Positions 24,723 to 32,797 of a stretch of 45,348 bases of DNA are shown piece by piece. A program made the position numbers and the translations under genes. The notes under the pieces are model-generated. The model ran no database searches. It was not told where the DNA came from and was given only the letters and a program-made list of their open reading frames with translations. Each line of letters begins with the position of its first letter. Position 1 is the stretch's first letter. The DNA comes from Bacteroidales bacterium Bact_22 (GTDB taxonomy: Bacteria; Bacteroidota; Bacteroidia; Bacteroidales; F082): the NCBI GenBank assembly GCA_001603665.1, contig LUZN01000015.1, forward strand, positions 1-45,348, in the 5' to 3' direction.

Positions 24723-24730
24723 TATCTTTG
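24723..24730 (+). promoter_or_regulatory. -7 element of the oxygen-defence cluster
   Basis: TATCTTTG fits TAnnTTTG, 20 bases before the ATG at 24751. It is the only clear promoter seen before the five-gene run, though later spacers could hold weaker ones. Confidence 0.65.
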
Positions 24731-24750
24731 TAGATTGAAAATTTAAAATT

Positions 24751-25731
24751 ATGAATTTAGCTACATCATACCTTGGATTGAAACTGAAAAATCCTATCAT
24801 TGTTGGAAGTTCGACTTTTACGGGAACCGTTGATGGTATTGTGAAATGCGCAAAGGCAGGTGCCGGCGCGGTGGTGTTGAAATCGCTCTTCGAGGAGCAG
24901 ATTTTGTCGGATATCAAGAAAGAGGAAGGCTTAACCGATATTTATACTTCGAATGTCGATGCCGACCTTTACATGAAGACGTTTCTGCGCGGCAATGAGA
25001 TTGCGATTTACACCAACCTCATCCGTGAAGCCAAGAAAAACGTGGACATCCCGATTATCGCGAGCATCAACTGTGCCGATAAAGGCGAGTGGACTAGCTT
25101 TGCAAAGGAGCTTCAGGAGGCAGGTGCCGACGCATTGGAGCTGAACATAGCGGTGTCGCCTTTCGACAAGGATGTGGTTTCGAAAGATATTGAGGATGAA
25201 GTGGTTAACATCTTTAAAGAAGTGAAAAAGACGGTGACCATTCCTGTCTCGGTGAAGCTTGGCGACCATTTTACAAATATCGGCAACCTGGCATTCCGTC
25301 TCAGCATGGCGGGCGCGGCCGGGCTGGTGCTTTTCAACCGTTTTTACAACCCGACTATCGACATCGAGAACATGAAAGTCGTTCCTGGATCGGCACTTTC
25401 GGTGGAAGAAGAGAACGGCAGCACCCTGAGATGGATCTCGTTACTTGCGGCACAGGGCATTCCTTGCAGCTTATCGGCTTCGACAGGTGTCCATTCGGCG
25501 GAAGATGTTGTGCGTCAGATACTTGCAGGCGCCACTTCGGTGCAGGTGTGCAGCGTTTTGTATCGCAAAGGCATCGATTTCATTGCAAATATGCTTGAAG
25601 GCATGGAGAAATGGATGCAGAAGCATAACTTCAACAGTATCAACGACTTCAAAGGCAAATGCAGTGCCTCAGCCGATGTGAAAGTGTTCGAGAGATTGCA
25701 GTATTTGAGAAGAAATAACGATTTGAATTAA
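24751..25731 (+). CDS. Dihydroorotate dehydrogenase-like flavoprotein, 326 aa
   Basis: An FMN-type beta/alpha-barrel oxidoreductase of the PyrD superfamily. The N terminus ([22 protein letters not shown]) and the FMN-phosphate region ([30 protein letters not shown]) are well conserved. The segment where PyrD has its N.SCPN substrate loop reads [10 protein letters not shown], so true dihydroorotate oxidation is doubtful. Such paralogues are common in Bacteroidota and of unknown substrate. It begins the cluster with rubredoxin, flavodiiron protein and superoxide dismutase, suggesting a redox role. That is inference from context. Confidence 0.8.
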   Translation: MNLATSYLGLKLKNPIIVGSSTFTGTVDGIVKCAKAGAGAVVLKSLFEEQILSDIKKEEGLTDIYTSNVDADLYMKTFLRGNEIAIYTNLIREAKKNVDIPIIASINCADKGEWTSFAKELQEAGADALELNIAVSPFDKDVVSKDIEDEVVNIFKEVKKTVTIPVSVKLGDHFTNIGNLAFRLSMAGAAGLVLFNRFYNPTIDIENMKVVPGSALSVEEENGSTLRWISLLAAQGIPCSLSASTGVHSAEDVVRQILAGATSVQVCSVLYRKGIDFIANMLEGMEKWMQKHNFNSINDFKGKCSASADVKVFERLQYLRRNNDLN

Positions 25732-25747
25732 CATAAAAATTAAAACT

Positions 25748-25906
25748 ATGGCAAAATACGTTTGTGACGTCTGCGGTTATGAATATGACCCGGCGGTTGG
25801 CGATCCTGACAATGGCATCGCTCCAGGTACTCCTTTCGACAAATTACCGGAAAGCTGGTCATGCCCACTTTGCGGCGTCGGAAAAGAACATTTTGAAATG
25901 AAATAG
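25748..25906 (+). CDS. Rubredoxin, 52 aa
   Basis: A small iron electron carrier. The sequence has two CxxC pairs (C6/C9 in YVCDVCGY and C39/C42 in CPLCGVGK) and the typical [15 protein letters not shown] middle. The 52-residue length is exactly that of classical rubredoxins. It starts 16 bases after the DHOD-like gene and is followed by a flavin reductase-rubredoxin fusion and a flavodiiron protein, its likely electron acceptor for reducing oxygen. Its TAG stop directly touches a 28-base heptad repeat. Confidence 0.95.
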   Translation: MAKYVCDVCGYEYDPAVGDPDNGIAPGTPFDKLPESWSCPLCGVGKEHFEMK

Positions 25907-25934
25907 TTGACAATTGACAATTGATAATTGACAA
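25907..25934 (+). repeat. 28-base element of four TTGAYAA heptads directly after the rubredoxin stop codon
   Basis: Four gapless 7-base units: TTGACAA twice, TTGATAA, then TTGACAA. It begins at the base following TAG and ends nine bases before the next ATG. A reverse-oriented relative lies at the right window edge (45322-45348). Confidence 0.7.
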
Positions 25935-25943
25935 TTTGAAATT

Positions 25944-26552
25944 ATGGACACAAAATCGTTATCAAAGATAGGATACGGTCTTTATGTCCTGACGACGAAT
26001 TACGACAACATCGACAACGGCTGCATCATCAACACGGTGCAACAGGTGACGGGCGATCCGTTGCGTCTGTCGATTGTCGTGAACAAGAAAAACTACACGC
26101 ACGACCTGATTTTGGACTCGTGCGTGTTCAATATCAATGTGTTGACAACGGAGACGCCGTTTAAGGTGTTCGAACATTTTGGTTTTCAGTCGGGAAGGGA
26201 CGTAAACAAATTCGCGGATTGCGAGCAGGAGCTGCGTGCCGTGAACCATGTGCTGTATCTGCCGAAGCATATCAACGCCTATTTTGCCTGCCGTGTGATG
26301 AAGTCGATCGACCTCGGAACGCACACCATGTTTATTGCCGACGTGCTCGATGCTGTGCAGGTAAACGATTTAGACTCAGTGACTTACGATTATTATCAGA
26401 AAAATATTAAGCCGAAGAAAAAAGTGTCGAAAGGCTGCTGGGTTTGCAAAGTTTGCGGATGGGTGTACGAAGGCGACCCGTTGCCCGATGATATCGTTTG
26501 TCCGATCTGCAAGCACGGAAAGGACGATTTTGAGTATGTGGAGCCGACATGA
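25944..26552 (+). CDS. Flavin reductase-like protein with C-terminal rubredoxin domain, 202 aa
   Basis: Residues 1 to about 160 form a flavin reductase-like (FMN-binding split-barrel) domain, with GYGLYVLTTNYDNIDNGCI at the start. The last 38 residues are a short rubredoxin domain with two CxxC pairs (CKVCGWVYEG and CPICKHGK) and a shortened loop like that of rubrerythrin. Proteins of this build, called high-molecular-weight rubredoxin in some anaerobes, pass electrons from NAD(P)H to flavodiiron proteins. That fits the next gene, which is a flavodiiron protein. The exact electron donor is inferred. Confidence 0.88.
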   Translation: MDTKSLSKIGYGLYVLTTNYDNIDNGCIINTVQQVTGDPLRLSIVVNKKNYTHDLILDSCVFNINVLTTETPFKVFEHFGFQSGRDVNKFADCEQELRAVNHVLYLPKHINAYFACRVMKSIDLGTHTMFIADVLDAVQVNDLDSVTYDYYQKNIKPKKKVSKGCWVCKVCGWVYEGDPLPDDIVCPICKHGKDDFEYVEPT

Positions 26553-26627
26553 AAGGAAGAGGAGTTAAAAGATAAAAGTGAAAAATTAAAAAATAATAAA
26601 GTTGAGATTATTGATAATCAAGAAATT

Positions 26628-27815
26628 ATGAAAACACAATTAGCTGAAAATATTTATTACGTCGGGGTGAATGACCGAAAGACGGAGATGTTTGAGAACC
26701 ATATGGAGCTGCCGAATGGTGTTTCATACAACTCGTATCTCATTGTGGATGAACATGTTGCGTTGATCGACCCGGTTGAGCCGGAGTTTATGGCGCAGTA
26801 TATGTTCCAGATTAAGCATATCCTTGGCGACAGAAAAGTCGATTATCTCATTGTGAACCACGATGAGCCTGACCATAGCGGCTCGGTGGGGGCTGTTTTG
26901 AGAGAATGGCCGGATGTGACAGTTGTCGGCAATGCCAAGACCTTCGCGCCTTTGGAGAATTTCTACGGTGAGATAAAAAATAAAAAGATCGTGGCTGAAG
27001 GCGAGACTTTGAGTCTTGGAAAGCACACGTTGCAGTTTTTCATGGCCCCGATGTGCCACTGGCCGGAGTCGATGGTTTCGTACGAGCAGACATCGAAGAT
27101 CATCTTCTCGAACGACGCTTTCGGAGGCTTCGGCGCCTTGAACGGCGGCATCTTCGACGACGAGGTGAACCTCGATTTTTATGAAGACGACATGCGCCGT
27201 TACTATTCGAACATCATCGGAAAGGTGGCGATGATGGCGACGAAGGCTATCCAGAAGGTGCAGACTTTAGACATCAAGATGATTGCTCCTTCTCATGGTT
27301 TGATTTGGAGAAGCAACCTGCAGTGGGTCATCGACAGATACACTGCCTGGAGCGCTCAGCAGAGCAAGGAAGGCGTGGTGATCGTCTACGGCTCGATGTA
27401 CGGAAACACCGGCAGGATGGCCGACATCGTGGCTCGCGGCGTGGCAGAGGCCGGAGTGAAGGAGATTAAGGTTTACGACGTGTCGAAGACGGAATTGTCG
27501 TTCATTTTCAGCGATATCTGGAAATACAAAGGCGTGATTTTGGGCGCCTGCTCGCATTACGGCAGCATATTCCCGAATATGGTTGGTTTGCTTCATGAGA
27601 TTGGCGAATACAAGCCACAAAACAAGGTCTTCGGACTGTTTGGTGGTGCTTCATGGAGCGGCGGCGGACTCAAGACGTTGAAAGAGAACGCTGAGGACTG
27701 CAAGTGGAACATCGTGGGTGAGCCGGTCGAGGTGAAGGGAGCACCGATTAGAGAAGAGGATATTGGGAAGTTGTATAATCTCGGGCTTGAAATTGGCAAG
27801 GCAGTTAAAAGTTAA
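26628..27815 (+). CDS. Flavodiiron protein (FprA/ROO type), 395 aa
   Basis: Reduces O2 to water (or NO to N2O) in the cytoplasm. The N-terminal metallo-beta-lactamase-like domain keeps all diiron ligand positions: H78, E80, D82 (with H83), H144, D163 and H223. The flavodoxin domain starts near residue 250 with VIVYGSMYGNTGRMAD, the FMN-phosphate loop. Length is normal for the two-domain class A. It lacks its own rubredoxin domain, but two rubredoxin genes precede it. O2 versus NO preference cannot be read from the sequence. Confidence 0.95.
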   Translation: MKTQLAENIYYVGVNDRKTEMFENHMELPNGVSYNSYLIVDEHVALIDPVEPEFMAQYMFQIKHILGDRKVDYLIVNHDEPDHSGSVGAVLREWPDVTVVGNAKTFAPLENFYGEIKNKKIVAEGETLSLGKHTLQFFMAPMCHWPESMVSYEQTSKIIFSNDAFGGFGALNGGIFDDEVNLDFYEDDMRRYYSNIIGKVAMMATKAIQKVQTLDIKMIAPSHGLIWRSNLQWVIDRYTAWSAQQSKEGVVIVYGSMYGNTGRMADIVARGVAEAGVKEIKVYDVSKTELSFIFSDIWKYKGVILGACSHYGSIFPNMVGLLHEIGEYKPQNKVFGLFGGASWSGGGLKTLKENAEDCKWNIVGEPVEVKGAPIREEDIGKLYNLGLEIGKAVKS

Positions 27816-27818
27816 TCT

Positions 27819-27854
27819 GTTTACAGTTTACAGTAGAGACGGTCGGTCGACCGT
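27819..27854 (+). repeat. GTTTACA heptad pair plus GAGACG-type inverted repeat
   Basis: Two GTTTACA units (27819-27832) run into GTAGAGA. Then ACGGTCG and CGACCGT form a 7-bp inverted repeat with a 2-base centre (27839-27854). It lies just after the flavodiiron stop codon and looks like a partial copy of a palindromic dispersed element. Confidence 0.45.
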
Positions 27855-27901
27855 ATAAAATCAAATAATAAAAATTATATAACAATTAAAAAATTAAGAT
27901 T

Positions 27902-28474
27902 ATGATTGAATTACCAAAATTACCGTATGAGATGAATGCGCTGGAGCCGCACATCTCGCAGAAGACGTTGGAGTTTCACTATGGCAAGCATCACAATGGC
28001 TATGTGAACAACCTCAACAAGCTCATTGCCGGCACTCCGTTTGAAGGCAAAACCCTGGAAGAGATCGTCATGACATCGCAGGGTGGCATCTTCAACAACG
28101 CCGCGCAGATATGGAACCACACTTTCTACTGGAACTGCATGACTCCAAACCCGAAATCCGCGCCCGCTGGCAAGCTGATGGACGCTATAACACGCGACTT
28201 CGGCAGCTTTGACGCTTTCAAAGAGAAGTTTGTCAACGCCTGCGTGACTTTGTTCGGCTCGGGATGGGCTTGGCTCGTCGCTGACAAGGCCGGCAAGCTG
28301 TCGATAGTGCAGACTGGCAATGCGCAGACGCCTCTGACAGAAGGTCTGAAGCCGCTGCTGGTGTGCGATGTGTGGGAACACGCATATTACCTCGATTACC
28401 AGAACCTTCGCGCAAACTACGTCAACGAGTTCTGGGCGATTATTAATTGGAATTTTGTAGAGAAAAATTATTAA
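27902..28474 (+). CDS. sodB: Superoxide dismutase [Fe], 190 aa
   Basis: Converts superoxide to oxygen and hydrogen peroxide in the cytoplasm. Metal ligands are H26 (FHYGKHH), H73 (WNHTFYW), D156 and H160 (DVWEHAYY). Q69 in the AAQIWNHTFYW segment is the residue typical of iron enzymes, although cambialistic metal use in Bacteroidales is known. It closes the oxygen-defence run, 86 bases after the flavodiiron gene. It converges with the DUF4340 gene, only five bases separating the two stop codons. Confidence 0.96.
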   Translation: MIELPKLPYEMNALEPHISQKTLEFHYGKHHNGYVNNLNKLIAGTPFEGKTLEEIVMTSQGGIFNNAAQIWNHTFYWNCMTPNPKSAPAGKLMDAITRDFGSFDAFKEKFVNACVTLFGSGWAWLVADKAGKLSIVQTGNAQTPLTEGLKPLLVCDVWEHAYYLDYQNLRANYVNEFWAIINWNFVEKNY

Positions 28475-28479
28475 TTTTT

Positions 28480-29604
28480 TTATCTCGATTCCACAGTTTC
28501 CAACTCCTGGTAGTAGATCTGCGGTATCTCGTCTTTGTAGTCCTTGCTGTAGTAATCGGCAGGTTTTAACAGTTTTCCGAACACAAAATCCTGAATGAGC
28601 ACGAATTCGTTGCCCTCGCTGAGGAGTGCGTATTGGTGGTCAGGGTCTTTTATCATCTCCTCGAATTCCTCGAGGTCTTCCTGACTGTATTCGTAGATGT
28701 CGGCGTTGGCCATGAGTTTGAAAGTGGTGACGCTGATGGTGCGGCCGTCTTTCGTCGTGAGTGTCAGTCTTTGCTGGAAGGGCGAGTTGATGATGGAGTC
28801 GCGGCGAGCCGGTTCAACATCATTGAGGAAAGCCTCGAAACGCACGTCTTTGAACGCCATCATCAGGGTGAGGACCTTGTTGTCGCTGAAGTCAACCGGC
28901 TCGCCGTCGAGACGGGTCATGGTGAACTGTGCACGACTTATAGTGTTGATGATAAAGCTGTTATGCAGGTCGCCGTTGATCTCGAACATCACCGATGCGA
29001 TATCGTCCATCTTCTCGGAAAAGACGTGATGGTCGCGCCAGTCGATAGGGTCGGCCGTGAAGCGTGGGCTGAGGGTGCCTCTCAGTCCCGGGAGATGCGC
29101 GATATACACCTTGTCGCCGCCTTCTTTAAGGACGTAGGTGCCCTGGTTGTCCTGGGTCACGCCGCCGATGTAAAACACCTTGCTGCGGGTCTCGTGGTTG
29201 AACATTTTCAGCTTGTTGAAGAAGTTGATTCTCGGCAGAATCTGGTACACTTCGACCTTGGTGTTGCTGCTCGACAGTTGTGCAATGATATTATCGCTTT
29301 TCTTAACAGACACTGGCATCTTGATGCGTATGCGGTTGAGCGTGTAGAGCATCTCGTTGACCATACCTTGGTTGGCGGCGTATTCGTTGTCGACGATCCA
29401 TCCGTTGGCGTCGCGTTGCAGCAGCACCTGGTGACCGCTCTTGTCAGCGAAGAACAGCTTGGTGATGGAGGCGGTGTCGTAGACGGTGAAGTCGTAGGCC
29501 TCGCTACGCAGCGAGCTGAGGTAACGGTTGTTGCCAATGAGGATGCCGGCGATTATTACTAAAACCGCGATTATGACTATTAAGATGTAGTTTTTCTTTT
29601 TCAT
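28480..29604 (-). CDS. DUF4340-domain membrane-anchored protein, 374 aa
   Basis: An N-terminal membrane segment (YILIVIIAVLVIIAGILIG) anchors a large extracytoplasmic region. It has DUF4340-type features, such as ITKLFFADKSGHQVLLQRD followed by WIVDNEY. Molecular function is unknown. It is last in an apt-gldF-gldG-DUF4340 run. Such proteins recur downstream of GldG-type genes in Bacteroidota, so it probably belongs to the same ABC-type envelope system. The spacer before it carries a two-hairpin element. Confidence 0.75.
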   Translation of the reverse strand: MKKKNYILIVIIAVLVIIAGILIGNNRYLSSLRSEAYDFTVYDTASITKLFFADKSGHQVLLQRDANGWIVDNEYAANQGMVNEMLYTLNRIRIKMPVSVKKSDNIIAQLSSSNTKVEVYQILPRINFFNKLKMFNHETRSKVFYIGGVTQDNQGTYVLKEGGDKVYIAHLPGLRGTLSPRFTADPIDWRDHHVFSEKMDDIASVMFEINGDLHNSFIINTISRAQFTMTRLDGEPVDFSDNKVLTLMMAFKDVRFEAFLNDVEPARRDSIINSPFQQRLTLTTKDGRTISVTTFKLMANADIYEYSQEDLEEFEEMIKDPDHQYALLSEGNEFVLIQDFVFGKLLKPADYYSKDYKDEIPQIYYQELETVESR

Positions 29605-29618
29605 GATGTTTTTGTTTA

Positions 29619-29667
29619 AACGGGTTGAAATCCGTTATTATTGTCTTTCACCGCTACGCGGTTTTTT
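29619..29667 (+). repeat. Two-hairpin element overlapping the 3' end of gldG
   Basis: Hairpin 1 pairs AACGG (29619-29623) with CCGTT (29632-29636). Hairpin 2 pairs ACCGC with GCGGT (29650-29662) and is followed by a T-run on the plus strand. The second hairpin supplies the last codons and stop of gldG. From memory it resembles a dispersed two-hairpin repeat of Bacteroidota intergenic DNA; this is unverified. Confidence 0.4.
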
Positions 29668-31423
29668 GGTATTTCTTTTTGCGTAAAACAGCTAACACTA
29701 TTCCTAAAATTATCATCAGTGCCGATGGCAACACCACGTTGATGATTTGCCAAAGTATCGGGTTGCTGTTGATTTTATTCATGTCGAGGAGACGGAGTTT
29801 CAATTCGCGCGAGCGGATGTTGATAATACCTTCACCTTCAATGAGATACGATACGGCGTTTTCGATAAACTGTTTGTTGCCGTAGGTGATGTTGGTGTAT
29901 TGGTCGTAGCCCAGCGGCAGAGGCGAGCCTATACGTTTGTTGTTTTTCTTAGCGTAGTCGAGCTGAGCGAGCTGGTTGCGTACGATGTCGCCGTCGCCGA
30001 TGACGATCATCGAGGTCTTGACGCTGCTGGCTTTGAATCCCATCTCGGCCGACTCGGTGATGGCCTCAGGCAGACGGTATTCGTAGAGCGAGGTGAACTT
30101 TCCGTTGAGGAGATATGCCGTCGTCATGCCTTTTTGCGGGAACATACTCGCGTTTGGACGTTCGTTGAGGATGTCGAGTGAGATGAACACCGGCGCGCTT
30201 GCCACCTTGGTGTAGTCGGATGTCTTGAGAAGCGGAATCTTTGTTATCTCAGGCGCGGAAGTCGTTGGTTCTAAAGAACTTACGAAGTCGGCCTTCACTG
30301 CCTCGAGGTTTCTCACTATTGGATGTTCCGACGCAGGGCTCAGCAGCGGGAAGTAATACCATGGCAGCAGCACGCTCTGCAGGTTGTTGCCTTGTCCGGT
30401 GACGAGTCCGATCTGCGCGCAAGGATAGGCGAGGAGCAGGTTTTTGTTGAGACGCAGACCGTAGTTGAACAGCATGTCGTCGAGGTTGAGGTTCTGCGCC
30501 AGTCCCATCGTCGACTCGGCGCTTTGCAGGCTGTCCATCGACGCGTTGACGGGGTCGAGTAGCCACATCACCTTGCCGCCGTACATGATGTACTGGTCGA
30601 TGATGAACTTATCTTTTTCGGAGAACGGCTGTGTAGGCTTTGCTATGATGAGGGCGTCGTAGGCCGGCTTGATGACGATGCTGCTGTCGCGGTCGAAGTC
30701 TCTCTTCAGCAGGGCATTGAGCTGTCCGTTAAGTGTAGCGCGCTTGATGTTGTATTTCTTAGCTAAGGTGTTGGCGATATCGTAAACGTCAATGTCTTCC
30801 AGTTCGCCATGACCATCGCTGAAGGCGATGGTGCGACGGTTTACCGTCGAGACCTCCTTTATCGCGCTGATGAGCTTATATTCAAGGTCTTGAGCCGAGT
30901 TGTTGAGAACAGTTTCCTGGCTCTGTCCCGACTGTCCGGAAAGGAGGTCTATGGCGACCTCGTTCTCGCGGTAGCTCATGATGACTCCAGGCCAAACCAT
31001 GATCTGCTGCACGCCGTTGTTGGTCTGCACTGTCTCGGTGTAATAGTTCAAGCCACTCTGCCAGAGAATCTTATACGTCTCGTTGCGTTCAGTCTGATCG
31101 GAGCTCTCCGAAGGGTTAATAAATTCATAATCAATGAATTTGGAGTAGGCGCGGAACTCGTCGAGCATCTCTTTCGTCTCCTTGCGGAGCTTCTTGAATC
31201 CGGCAGGGAAGTCGCCTTCGAGGTAAACGCGGAAGTATACGTAGTCGTCGAGGCCTTTTAGAATCTCTTTCGAGGTATCCGAAAGGGTATAACGTTTTTC
31301 GGAGGTAAGATCGAAACGGGTGTAGACGAACGACCCGATGATATTAACTAACACGATGATTATCAATATGATAATCAAAGAAGTGATCTCGTTGCGTTTG
31401 ATGTTTTTTCTCTTGTTTTCCAT
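29654..31423 (-). CDS. gldG: GldG-like gliding motility-associated ABC transporter component, 589 aa
   Basis: An auxiliary component of the GldAFG ABC system, needed for gliding in Flavobacterium and retained in many non-gliding Bacteroidota. A membrane segment follows the basic N terminus. The large central ABC-2-type accessory region includes RYTLSDTSKEILKGLDDYV and FSDGHGELEDIDVYDIA. A C-terminal membrane segment (VVLPSALMIILGIVLAVL) ends the protein. The ATG at 31423 was chosen over 31438 because GGAGGG lies just before it and the longer start would overlap gldF. No gldA ATPase gene is in the window. Confidence 0.87.
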   Translation of the reverse strand: MENKRKNIKRNEITSLIIILIIIVLVNIIGSFVYTRFDLTSEKRYTLSDTSKEILKGLDDYVYFRVYLEGDFPAGFKKLRKETKEMLDEFRAYSKFIDYEFINPSESSDQTERNETYKILWQSGLNYYTETVQTNNGVQQIMVWPGVIMSYRENEVAIDLLSGQSGQSQETVLNNSAQDLEYKLISAIKEVSTVNRRTIAFSDGHGELEDIDVYDIANTLAKKYNIKRATLNGQLNALLKRDFDRDSSIVIKPAYDALIIAKPTQPFSEKDKFIIDQYIMYGGKVMWLLDPVNASMDSLQSAESTMGLAQNLNLDDMLFNYGLRLNKNLLLAYPCAQIGLVTGQGNNLQSVLLPWYYFPLLSPASEHPIVRNLEAVKADFVSSLEPTTSAPEITKIPLLKTSDYTKVASAPVFISLDILNERPNASMFPQKGMTTAYLLNGKFTSLYEYRLPEAITESAEMGFKASSVKTSMIVIGDGDIVRNQLAQLDYAKKNNKRIGSPLPLGYDQYTNITYGNKQFIENAVSYLIEGEGIINIRSRELKLRLLDMNKINSNPILWQIINVVLPSALMIILGIVLAVLRKKKYQKTA

Positions 31424-31431
31424 AAGCCCTC

Positions 31432-32163
31432 CTACCATTTTCTGCTCGACAAAGTGAGTTTTGTCAGGCTTAAGAATAATACAATAACGCTAAGAAAATA
31501 TATCAGGTCGCGGGTGTCGATGACTCCACGGCTCATCGAGCTGTAGTGTGCTGCCATGCCGAGCTGTTGGATGAACAGGTCGACTTTTCCGAACAGCGAC
31601 ATCGAGTAAATCAGTTCGAAGCCGATGTAAAGGAACCCGCAGAGGAACACTGCGAGGATGAATGCCAGAATCTGGTTGTTGGTCACGGAGCTGCAGAACA
31701 CGCCTATCGAGACGAAGGCTGCGCTGAGGAAGAAGAGTCCTATGTACGAGCCCCAGATCCCGCCGGCGTCGACGTTACCTACAGGCACGGCGAGGCGCGA
31801 GACCGAGATGTAATAAATCAATGTCGGGATGAGCGCGAGTAACACCAAGGCGACGCCGGCGAGGTATTTCGCGCCCACAATCTGCCAGTCGGACAGCGGC
31901 TTGGTGAGCAGCATCTCGATGGTGCCGGTACGTTTTTCTTCGGCGAAGAAACGCATCGTCACGGCAGGCACAAGAAACAAAAACACCCACGGAGCGATGA
32001 TAAACAGGCTGTCGAGGTTGGCATAGCCGTACGTCGTGATGTTGAAATCGCTTTGAAACACCCAAAGGAACAATCCGGTGATGAGCAGAAACACCACCAC
32101 CACCATAATGCCGATGAGCGAGCTTAAAAAGTTGTTTATTTCTTTCTTAAAAAGAGCGTACAT
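31432..32163 (-). CDS. gldF: GldF-like ABC-2 transporter permease, 243 aa
   Basis: The integral membrane partner of GldG, with about six hydrophobic segments. The first is FLSSLIGIMVVVVFLLITGL. Typical family stretches are PAVTMRFFAEEKRTGTIEMLLTKPLSDWQIVGAKYLA and the tail SRGVIDTRDLIYFLSVI. The start is the ATG at 32163; a TTG two codons upstream is less likely. It lies 12 bases after apt and eight bases before the gldG ATG. The transported substrate is unknown. Confidence 0.88.
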   Translation of the reverse strand: MYALFKKEINNFLSSLIGIMVVVVFLLITGLFLWVFQSDFNITTYGYANLDSLFIIAPWVFLFLVPAVTMRFFAEEKRTGTIEMLLTKPLSDWQIVGAKYLAGVALVLLALIPTLIYYISVSRLAVPVGNVDAGGIWGSYIGLFFLSAAFVSIGVFCSSVTNNQILAFILAVFLCGFLYIGFELIYSMSLFGKVDLFIQQLGMAAHYSSMSRGVIDTRDLIYFLSVIVLFLSLTKLTLSSRKW

Positions 32164-32175
32164 AGTCAATATTCA

Positions 32176-32700
32176 TTATTCGCCTTCAAACGACACCGCG
32201 CTGAACACCGGATAACCCTTGAGTCGGTCGCGTCCCTTGAGGTCGGGCAGCTCGATGAACACACATGCTCCAACGACGATGCCGCCTTGTTTCTCAACCA
32301 GCTTAATCATGGCTTCAAGAGTGCCGCCGGTAGCCAACAGGTCGTCGACCACGAGCACCTTTGTGCCTGGTTTGAAGCTGTCGACGTGCATCTCGATAGT
32401 GGCACTGCCATATTCAAGGTCGAAGTCTTGCGAGACGACTTTTCCCGGCAACTTGCCTTTCTTGCGGATGAGCACGAGCGACTTATTCTGGTTGTAAGCC
32501 ATTGGCGCGCTGAACACGAAGCCGCGCGACTCGGCACCGATGATCACATCATAGTCGAGATGCTTCACCATGTCGCACATCTTATCGATGGCAAGATGAA
32601 AGCCTTCGGCGTTCTGAATCAGGGTTGTGATGTCGCGAAACTGTATTCCTTTTATTGGAAAATCGGGTATTGTGCGGATATAGTCTTTTAAATCTTTCAT
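32176..32700 (-). CDS. apt: Adenine phosphoribosyltransferase, 174 aa
   Basis: Salvages adenine with PRPP to AMP in the cytoplasm. The PRPP-binding loop is VLVVDDLLATGGTL. The N-terminal region IRTIPDFPIKGIQFRDITTL and GAESRGFVFSAPMAY are characteristic of Apt. Length is typical. It has its own promoter (32719-32726) and leads the operon with gldF, gldG and the DUF4340 gene. Confidence 0.95.
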   Translation of the reverse strand: MKDLKDYIRTIPDFPIKGIQFRDITTLIQNAEGFHLAIDKMCDMVKHLDYDVIIGAESRGFVFSAPMAYNQNKSLVLIRKKGKLPGKVVSQDFDLEYGSATIEMHVDSFKPGTKVLVVDDLLATGGTLEAMIKLVEKQGGIVVGACVFIELPDLKGRDRLKGYPVFSAVSFEGE

Positions 32701-32718
32701 AACTTAATTTTTAAAAAG

Positions 32719-32726
32719 CAAAAATA
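32719..32726 (-). promoter_or_regulatory. -7 element of the apt-gldFG operon
   Basis: Minus-strand TATTTTTG fits TAnnTTTG, 18 bases before the apt ATG. It faces the divergent promoter at 32764-32771. Confidence 0.65.
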
Positions 32727-32763
32727 CTAAAAAATTTAATGTGAAATAAGGAAGTTTTTTTTA

Positions 32764-32771
32764 TAAATTTG
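32764..32771 (+). promoter_or_regulatory. -7 element of the 32798-36612 operon
   Basis: TAAATTTG fits TAnnTTTG, 26 bases before the ATG at 32798. Confidence 0.65.
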
Positions 32772-32797
32772 CGATGATAATAATTGATTGACAAAAA

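Noticed and set aside
24751-25731. Calling the DHOD-like gene pyrD
   Set aside because: The substrate-binding N.SCPN loop of dihydroorotate dehydrogenases is replaced by [10 protein letters not shown], and the neighbours are not pyrimidine genes.
26608-26626. TTGATAATCAA upstream of the flavodiiron gene as an FNR/CRP-type box
   Set aside because: FNR boxes need TTGAT and ATCAA separated by four bases; here only one base separates them. The same word also occurs in the dnaG-ssb spacer, so it may be AT-rich chance.
28633-29562. 309-codon open frame opposite the DUF4340 gene
   Set aside because: Composition (Val/His/Asp/Glu rich) is typical of the reverse complement of a real gene, and the DUF4340 frame has a membrane anchor and family features.
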